In this document: one piece after another, positions 5,828-10,753 of the stretch
Layout: each line of letters begins with the position of its first letter
How positions within the stretch are numbered: position 1 is the stretch's first letter
Origin: Candidatus Kapaibacterium sp.
Lineage (GTDB): Bacteria > Bacteroidota > Ignavibacteria > Kapaibacteriales > UBA2268
NCBI GenBank assembly: GCA_027858275.1
Contig: JAQIDA010000294.1
Span: 1-10,753 of the forward strand
DNA: 10,753 nucleotides
Direction of reading: 5' to 3'
Notes under the pieces: model-generated
Told to the model about the DNA's origin: nothing
Database searches by the model: none
What the model saw: only the letters and a program-made list of their open reading frames with translations
Translations under genes and position numbers: made by a program

Positions 5828-8647
5828 ATGGAAAAAGTTTATCTGATCGACGGAATGTCTTTGGTTTTCAGAGCTTATCACGCAATGCTTAAAACAGGTA
5901 TGAGTTCTCCTTCGGGACAGCCTACAGGTGCCTTGTACGGATTCATCAATCTGATGACTTCACTGCTCGAAAAAGAGAAACCGGATAATATCATCGTTGC
6001 CTTCGATGTAAAACAACCGACTTTTCGCCATAAAATGTATTCTGAATATAAAGCGAATCGCCCTCCGTTCCCGGAAGATCTGGCTGAACAACTGCCGAAG
6101 ATCAAAGAATTCCTGACTCATGCCGGGATAGCTCAAACGGAACTGCCGGGCTTTGAAGCTGATGATGTGATCGGCACTTTGTCATACAGAGCAAGTCAGA
6201 AAAAAATAACGACGATATGTGTCACTTCTGACAAAGATTATTATCAATTGGTCAATGATTATGTCACTTTATATAAGCCTTCGCATACAAGCAGGAACGA
6301 TTTCGATATTGTCTCTTATGCGGAAGTTGAGAAAAAATTCGGTGTGACTCCGGACAAGGTTATTGATGTTCTCGCTCTGCTCGGCGATGCGTCCGATAAC
6401 GTTCCGGGAGTGAAAGGCGTCGGCGAAAAAACCGCGATTCCGTTTATTCAGAAATACGGAACTCTGGAAGGATTGTATGAACATCTTGAAGAAATAGAGC
6501 GCAAAGTTGTTCTCACAAAATTGGAGAATGACAAGGAAAAAGCATTTCTCTCGAAAACACTTGTGACAATTGATTGCGATTCCCCTGTTACTATAGAAAT
6601 TGAAGATTCTCTCTTGGGCGCGCCCGATATGCCGGCGTTGAACGATCTGTTTCGTGAAGCAGGTTTCACGGTGCTTCGCAGAAAATGGGAGACTCGCGCA
6701 GCGGTTTCACAAACAGAAACTGTCAGCTTAGAAGAACCTGCGATAAAAAAACTCGGAGATGTCAAAGTTGATTATAAGTTAATCAACAACGAAGCTGATT
6801 TCTCTCTGATGATTGATGATCTGAACAGGGCGAAGATATTGTCCGTGGATTTAGAAACAAGCGGTCTCGACAGACAGCGTTGTGATATTGTCGGCATAGC
6901 TCTTGCCGCTGAAGAAAGCAAGGCGTACTATGTAGCGGTAAGTGAGCATTCTCCTGATGAAAGCACTCAGGATAACTCTGACGCTCAAATGGATATGTTC
7001 GCGCCTCCGCCTGAAAAAGTCGATGACAAACCAAAATATACGACTCTGGATACAAATTGGGCTGTCGGCGAGCTGAAGTATCTTTTGGAGAGTCCCCGAC
7101 TTCCTAAGTGCGGACAAAATATCAAATTCGACGCTTACATTCTTAAACGATACAAGGCGACAATTTCTCCTATTGCTTTTGATTCCATGGTAGCCTCATA
7201 TATTCTGAGTGCCGACAGTCAGCACAATCTTGATGCAATGGCTCTGAAGCATCTTTCTTATGAACCGGTTTCCATAAAAACACTAATCGGCGAAAAGAAA
7301 AGCACTCAAAAATCTATGGCGGATCTCGATCCGGCAGACATTTCAGATTATGCCTGCGAAGACGCTGATGTAGCTCTAAAACTCAGAAATAAATTATATC
7401 CCATGCTTGAAAAAGAGAATTTGCTCGAATTGGCTGAAAAAGTCGATTTCCCTCTTATTGAAGTATTGACCGATGTAGAATCCAACGGTATTGCGATTGA
7501 TTCGGAAGCCCTCAAAGATTTGTCCGCCCTGATCGGCAAAGAAGCCGAGAAACTGACTGCGGCAATTTATGACGAAGCCGGAACTGAGTTCAATATAGAT
7601 TCGCCCAAGCAAATGGGGCATATATTGTTCGAAAAACTGATGATTCCGCCGATAAAAAAGACAAAAACCGGCTACAGTACTGATGTAAACGTTTTGACTC
7701 AGCTTGCGGAGATTTATCCGATTGCTAAATATATACTGGAGTATCGCAGCCTCGTCAAAATCAAATCGACTTATGCGGACGCTCTCCCTAAATTGATAAA
7801 CGAAAAAACCGGGCGTATTCATACTACTTTTAATCAAACGGTTGCTCTTACCGGTCGATTGTCATCGACAGACCCGAATTTACAGAACATCCCCATCCGT
7901 ACTGAACTTGGTCGGCAGATCAGGAAGGCTTTTGTACCTTCGCAAGAGGATACGGTAATTATTGCTGCGGATTATTCTCAGGTGGAACTCCGCATTATGG
8001 CATTTTACAGCGGTGATGAGAGATTGTCACAAGCGTTTATAGACGGTGAGGATATTCATTCAGCTACGGCTGCTCATCTGTTTAATGTCGAAGCAGCAGA
8101 TGTGACCAAAGATCAAAGGCGAAAGGCCAAGACTGTTAACTTCGGAATAATGTACGGACTCGGGACTTTCGGACTTGCTCAGAGACTCGATATTCCGAGA
8201 AACGAAGCAAGTGAGATTATCAGTAATTATTTTGAGAAATATCCCAAGATCAAGCAGTATATTGATGACACCATAAATTCGACTCACGAAAAAGGCTATG
8301 CAGAAACAATGCTTGGACGCCGAAGATATTTCCCTGAGATTAATTCGCCGAACAGAAATGTAAAAACTGCCGCCGAGCGCGCCGCCATTAACATGCCAAT
8401 TCAAGGAAGCGCGGCGGATATGATCAAACTCGCGATGATTAATATTTGGAAACGTATGAAAGCTGAGAATATCAGATCGAAAATGCTCCTGCAAGTTCAT
8501 GATGAACTCGTCTTTGAAGTATATAAAGATGAAGTTGAACGCCTGAAAATAATTATCAAAGAAGAAGCAGAGAAGGCCATGCCTATAGGAAATATCCCGA
8601 CAACAATCGATATGGGTGTCGGGTCAAATTGGTTGGAAGCGCATTAA
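5828..8647 (+). CDS. polA: DNA polymerase I with 5'-3' and 3'-5' exonuclease domains
   Basis: This 939-residue protein has all three Pol I domains and removes RNA primers and fills gaps in replication and repair. The 5' nuclease domain (about 1-290) starts YLIDGMSLVFRAY and has GFEADDVIG, TSDKDYYQL and a helix-hairpin-helix (GDASDNVPGVKGVGEKTA). The proofreading domain (about 315-530) keeps its acidic metal ligands: D341 and E343 (VDLETSGLD), D435 (GQNIKFDAY), and Y508 and D512 (YACED), unlike Taq polymerase. The polymerase domain has motif A (D715 in ADYSQVELR), motif B (R764, K768, F772, Y776 in RRKAKTVNFGIMYG) and motif C (H891, D892 in QVHDELVFE); each is ten residues after its E. coli counterpart. 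The F772 position implies normal discrimination against dideoxynucleotides. The exonuclease domain carries a disordered acidic insertion (about 371-408) with the clamp-like pentapeptide QMDMF. A GAGGA 11 bases before the ATG is at best a weak SD. It is expressed alone; the next gene is convergent. Confidence 0.98.
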   Translation: MEKVYLIDGMSLVFRAYHAMLKTGMSSPSGQPTGALYGFINLMTSLLEKEKPDNIIVAFDVKQPTFRHKMYSEYKANRPPFPEDLAEQLPKIKEFLTHAGIAQTELPGFEADDVIGTLSYRASQKKITTICVTSDKDYYQLVNDYVTLYKPSHTSRNDFDIVSYAEVEKKFGVTPDKVIDVLALLGDASDNVPGVKGVGEKTAIPFIQKYGTLEGLYEHLEEIERKVVLTKLENDKEKAFLSKTLVTIDCDSPVTIEIEDSLLGAPDMPALNDLFREAGFTVLRRKWETRAAVSQTETVSLEEPAIKKLGDVKVDYKLINNEADFSLMIDDLNRAKILSVDLETSGLDRQRCDIVGIALAAEESKAYYVAVSEHSPDESTQDNSDAQMDMFAPPPEKVDDKPKYTTLDTNWAVGELKYLLESPRLPKCGQNIKFDAYILKRYKATISPIAFDSMVASYILSADSQHNLDAMALKHLSYEPVSIKTLIGEKKSTQKSMADLDPADISDYACEDADVALKLRNKLYPMLEKENLLELAEKVDFPLIEVLTDVESNGIAIDSEALKDLSALIGKEAEKLTAAIYDEAGTEFNIDSPKQMGHILFEKLMIPPIKKTKTGYSTDVNVLTQLAEIYPIAKYILEYRSLVKIKSTYADALPKLINEKTGRIHTTFNQTVALTGRLSSTDPNLQNIPIRTELGRQIRKAFVPSQEDTVIIAADYSQVELRIMAFYSGDERLSQAFIDGEDIHSATAAHLFNVEAADVTKDQRRKAKTVNFGIMYGLGTFGLAQRLDIPRNEASEIISNYFEKYPKIKQYIDDTINSTHEKGYAETMLGRRRYFPEINSPNRNVKTAAERAAINMPIQGSAADMIKLAMINIWKRMKAENIRSKMLLQVHDELVFEVYKDEVERLKIIIKEEAEKAMPIGNIPTTIDMGVGSNWLEAH

Positions 8648-8673
8648 GATTAGATCAGCCGATTCGAACTAAA

Positions 8674-9951
8674 TTATTCGTTTGTTTCAACATCCTTGAC
8701 CTCGACTTTTTCGTTGTGATTTTGAATTGTTGCTAAATTATTGAGATAAGGCATCTTTGCATCGATCCAATCGTGAAAAAACATCATTAGAACGCCTGTC
8801 ATCGGCACTGCGATCAGCAGACCGAATATCCCGAACATATTGCCGAAAACGAACAATGACCCGATCAGCACCAAAGGATGCAATCCGATCAGTTTGCCTA
8901 CTACTTTCGGTTCGATAATATAAGCGTTGATGAAGTGAACTGCTCCGACCACTGAGGATATTATGATAATATTTGCAGCTATATCATTCGGCTGAACGAT
9001 CATTGATACAAGTATACCGATTATCATACTTACAAAAATACCCAGATACGGGATCGGATTCATAAATCCGCAGAGCATACCGAGAACGATTGGGTAGGGT
9101 ATCCCGAAGATCCAAAAGAACAGTGAAGTAAATACTGCGACTATAAACGCGGCGACAATCTGCCAGCTGATATAGCGGCGTAAAATATTGCCGATTCTGT
9201 CTAAATCATTGATCAACTTGCCGTTCTTTTCTTTTAGAAATTCTTTTGTGTAATCAGATATTTTACGATAGTCTTTCAGGAAATAAAAGAACAGTACCGG
9301 AATCAGAATCACATTGAACAATTGCTTGGCAAGAGACGACAATTGGGTTAGCACTGACAGCAAGGCTCGGACCACATCAGAAACAATTTCTTCTATTTTC
9401 GGGATCATATCGCTGTTCACAAACGTACGCACTTCCGTTTCGTTGAATCCGAAAGATACCATGGTTGCATAAAAACTATCTTTGTCGAAGTATGTGCTGT
9501 AAGCTCCGACAATACTCGATACTCGCTGCAGGACATCTTCAAGCTGAGAAAAAATCAGAGGGAACAAAAAGATAGCGACTGTAGTTATAATACCGAAGAG
9601 AACAAAGTCCACGGCAAGAGCGCTTACCCATCGCTTTATTTTCTTTTTCTCAAGATAACGGACAACGGGATCAGCAAGATATGCCATCAAAAAAGCTATA
9701 ATGAAAGGCATTATTGAGGTCCCGACCTTCAAAACAATCCAGTAGACAATCAGCAAAACAATCAACGTTAAGAGGCGTTTTATCAGAGGCGAATCATTGC
9801 GATAGGGAATCAGCAAAAACAGGGATATGGCAGCAAGAAACAGAGGATTATACATTATACCCGCTTGATAAAGAAATCCGGCGAGGGCAAGAGTGCTTGC
9901 TATTACGACAAACAACACGGCTCCTCTTTCTTTTTTAGAAATTTTTTTCAT
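8674..9951 (-). CDS. AI-2E family (PerM/UPF0118-type) membrane transporter-like protein
   Basis: A polytopic inner-membrane protein of 425 residues from the start chosen here. The N-terminal third has several hydrophobic segments, including MPFIIAFLMAYLADPVVRYLEKK, the usual family opening. A soluble helical section follows. The C-terminal half has the most conserved blocks: ILIPVLFFYFLKD, GIPYPIVLGMLCGFMNPIPYLG, IEPKVVGKLIGLHPLVL and FGIFGLLIAVPMTGVL. The family is named for proposed autoinducer-2 export, but members differ in substrate, some being Na+/H+ antiporters, and no AI-2 synthase is visible here. Start choice: an upstream in-frame ATG at 10002 would overlap rfbC by 47 bases. The ATG at 9951 begins MKKISKKERGAVLF, gives the usual N-terminus, and lies four bases after the rfbC stop, which suggests translational coupling. 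The gene ends 26 bases from the convergent polA stop, with no terminator hairpin in the gap. Confidence 0.9.
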   Translation of the reverse strand: MKKISKKERGAVLFVVIASTLALAGFLYQAGIMYNPLFLAAISLFLLIPYRNDSPLIKRLLTLIVLLIVYWIVLKVGTSIMPFIIAFLMAYLADPVVRYLEKKKIKRWVSALAVDFVLFGIITTVAIFLFPLIFSQLEDVLQRVSSIVGAYSTYFDKDSFYATMVSFGFNETEVRTFVNSDMIPKIEEIVSDVVRALLSVLTQLSSLAKQLFNVILIPVLFFYFLKDYRKISDYTKEFLKEKNGKLINDLDRIGNILRRYISWQIVAAFIVAVFTSLFFWIFGIPYPIVLGMLCGFMNPIPYLGIFVSMIIGILVSMIVQPNDIAANIIIISSVVGAVHFINAYIIEPKVVGKLIGLHPLVLIGSLFVFGNMFGIFGLLIAVPMTGVLMMFFHDWIDAKMPYLNNLATIQNHNEKVEVKDVETNE

Positions 9952-9955
9952 CTGC

Positions 9956-10534
9956 TTATTTTTGATTGTTGTAGTTAAAAAACTCGCTTTCGTCTTTTTC
10001 AAGCCATTGAGCTAATGTTTGTGCCTTTGCGTCTTTGTCTGACAGTATTGCGGAACTGTCGGGCCAATTGATATCGATTGACGGATCATTCCACAGAATA
10101 GCTGATTCCGCCTGTGGATTCCATACTGCTGTACATTTATATTGCATTTCTGTTCCGTCTTCCAATGAGTAGAAACCATTTGCAAAACCTGCGGGGACCC
10201 ACAAAGCACGTTTGTTCTCAGCTGACAATTCGCAACTGAAATATTGGCCGAGAGTAGGCGAATTCTTGCGAATATCAACTTCTGTTATAAATGCTCTGCC
10301 GGCTGTAACCCTGATTAGTTTTCCGAGAGGCTTGTCCCATTGAAAATGCAAACCTCTGAGAACTCCGACTGCTGATTTTGAATGGTTGTCCTGAGGAAAA
10401 TCAACAGGAAGACCAAGTTTAGCAAACTCGTCGGCGCGAAAACTTTCCATAAAAAAACCTCTGTCGTCGCCGAATACCTTAGGTTCAAACAATATCAATC
10501 CGTTCAAATGTTCGGATATTTTCTTTAGTCCCAT
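9956..10534 (-). CDS. rfbC: dTDP-4-dehydrorhamnose 3,5-epimerase
   Basis: This 192-residue cupin-fold enzyme (also called RmlC) epimerises dTDP-4-dehydro-6-deoxyglucose at C3 and C5, the third step of dTDP-L-rhamnose synthesis for surface polysaccharide. The family landmarks are in order: FGDDRGFFMESF (21-32), QDNHSKS (48-54), VLRGLHFQ (58-65) with the phosphate-binding R60 and catalytic H63, K72, VDIRKNSPT (86-94), WVPAGFANGF (112-121), EMQYKCT with the conserved Y132, and LWNDPSIDINWP (147-158). The one oddity is Asn119, where most relatives have His in GFAHGF. Length is normal. The other rhamnose genes (rfbA, rfbB, rfbD) are not adjacent, so they would be elsewhere in the genome. It is the middle gene of a probable minus-strand operon: the upstream gene ends 72 bases before, and the AI-2E-family gene begins four bases after. 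No SD is evident. Confidence 0.95.
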   Translation of the reverse strand: MGLKKISEHLNGLILFEPKVFGDDRGFFMESFRADEFAKLGLPVDFPQDNHSKSAVGVLRGLHFQWDKPLGKLIRVTAGRAFITEVDIRKNSPTLGQYFSCELSAENKRALWVPAGFANGFYSLEDGTEMQYKCTAVWNPQAESAILWNDPSIDINWPDSSAILSDKDAKAQTLAQWLEKDESEFFNYNNQK

Positions 10535-10606
10535 ATCGAATTTGTAATGTCGTTATTAAAGAAGAATTTGTTAAATGTTATTTATCGATTAGTTGCAGTT
10601 GCCTGC

Positions 10607-10753
10607 TCAGCCTTTTTCCTTCGTTTTGATAAAGACTCTCAATAATTTTTCCACTTCTTTGGATGAGCCGAATTCATTGCTCAACAAGAAATTGTCGCTG
10701 CTGCGGCCGCCGCCGCCGCCGCCGGATTCAGTGTCCACTTCATCTTCCTTGGT
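10607..10753 (-). CDS. C-terminal 48 codons of an unidentified gene (partial at right edge)
   Basis: On the minus strand one frame is open from the right edge to a TGA at 10607-10609, with 48 codons. The peptide is acidic at first (TKEDEVDTES), then has six glycines, then RSSDNFLLSNEF, and ends in a charged amphipathic helix (KEVEKLLRVFIKTKEKG). Of the other two frames on this strand, one is stopped at its fourth codon and the other reads as a low-complexity alanine run before a stop, so this frame is the best candidate. A flexible Gly-rich linker before a short C-terminal helix suggests a tail, but I do not recognise the family. It would be the first visible gene of the operon with rfbC. Confidence is limited by the short length. 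Confidence 0.55.
   Translation of the reverse strand, partial: TKEDEVDTESGGGGGGRSSDNFLLSNEFGSSKEVEKLLRVFIKTKEKG
10706..10723. repeat. (GCC)6 trinucleotide repeat
   Basis: Six perfect GCC units on the plus strand encode six consecutive glycines (all GGC) in the partial minus-strand gene. It is far more GC-rich than the rest of the window and is a possible slippage site, but length changes by whole units would stay in frame. Confidence 0.75.

Noticed and set aside
7394..7837. Long minus-strand frame of 147 codons inside polA, and a similar one at 8060-8500
   Set aside because: Both lie opposite highly conserved polymerase motifs and show no protein-family features; they are by-products of polA codon usage.
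8674..10002. AI-2E transporter as evidence of quorum sensing at this locus
   Set aside because: The family name is historical and members transport different substrates; no luxS or AI-2 receptor gene is seen here.
1..10753. A new defence, mobile or biosynthetic gene system
   Set aside because: Nearly every complete gene matches a familiar family with a housekeeping or envelope role. No clustering of unknown genes, integrase, transposase, tRNA attachment site or abrupt composition change across genes was seen.

Overview
The window looks like ordinary chromosomal DNA from a free-living bacterium of the Bacteroidota/Chlorobi (FCB) group. The strongest evidence is the protein at the left edge: HYDIN-type immunoglobulin-like repeats followed by a type IX secretion (T9SS) type A sorting domain, a C-terminal signal known only from that group. 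A head-GIN-domain lipoprotein fits the same group. Clear Shine-Dalgarno sequences occur before two genes (AGGAGGA at 2741-2747, AAAGGAG at 3891-3897), whereas other starts have none. Mixed SD use together with HYDIN/T9SS proteins points, by inference only, more to the Ignavibacteria/Kapabacteria side of the group than to classical Bacteroidia.

Layout. (1) 1-1835 (+): C-terminal part of a large secreted T9SS protein, open at the left edge. (2) 1836-2058: a 223-base non-coding stretch between convergent genes, holding a near-perfect 17-bp hairpin terminator and a second, larger imperfect inverted repeat built from GGATT units every 9 bases. (3) 2059-2736 (-): UPF0173 metallo-beta-lactamase-fold hydrolase. 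(4) 2737-2972: AT-rich divergent intergenic region. (5) 2973-3749 (+): glycerophosphodiester phosphodiesterase. (6) 3789-3852: palindromic REP-like element. (7) 3904-4734 (+): Yip1-family membrane protein. (8) 4750-4824: a small palindrome and a Rho-independent terminator. (9) 4856-5698 (-): head-GIN-domain lipoprotein with a 20-residue Gly-Ser-Gly repeat. (10) 5828-8647 (+): DNA polymerase I with all three domains and intact proofreading residues. (11) 8674-9951 (-): AI-2E-family (PerM-like) membrane protein, only 26 bases from the polA stop and four bases downstream of (12) 9956-10534 (-): dTDP-4-dehydrorhamnose 3,5-epimerase. (13) 10607-10753 (-): the last 48 codons of an unrecognised gene with a hexaglycine tract.

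How the genes fit together. Most genes are single transcription units in alternating orientation, each with a housekeeping role: DNA repair and replication (polA), phospholipid turnover (GDPD), and envelope or surface functions (T9SS protein, GIN lipoprotein, Yip1 and AI-2E membrane proteins, rhamnose synthesis). The only likely operon is the right-hand minus-strand run: unknown gene, then rfbC, then the AI-2E-family gene. No phage, transposase, toxin, defence or CRISPR component is visible, and I do not see a new multi-gene system. The points most worth a second look are the non-coding repeats (1838-2056, 3789-3852, 4750-4773), a sliding-clamp-like motif in an insertion of DNA polymerase I, the regular GSG repeat of the lipoprotein, and a His-to-Asn change in a conserved RfbC segment.
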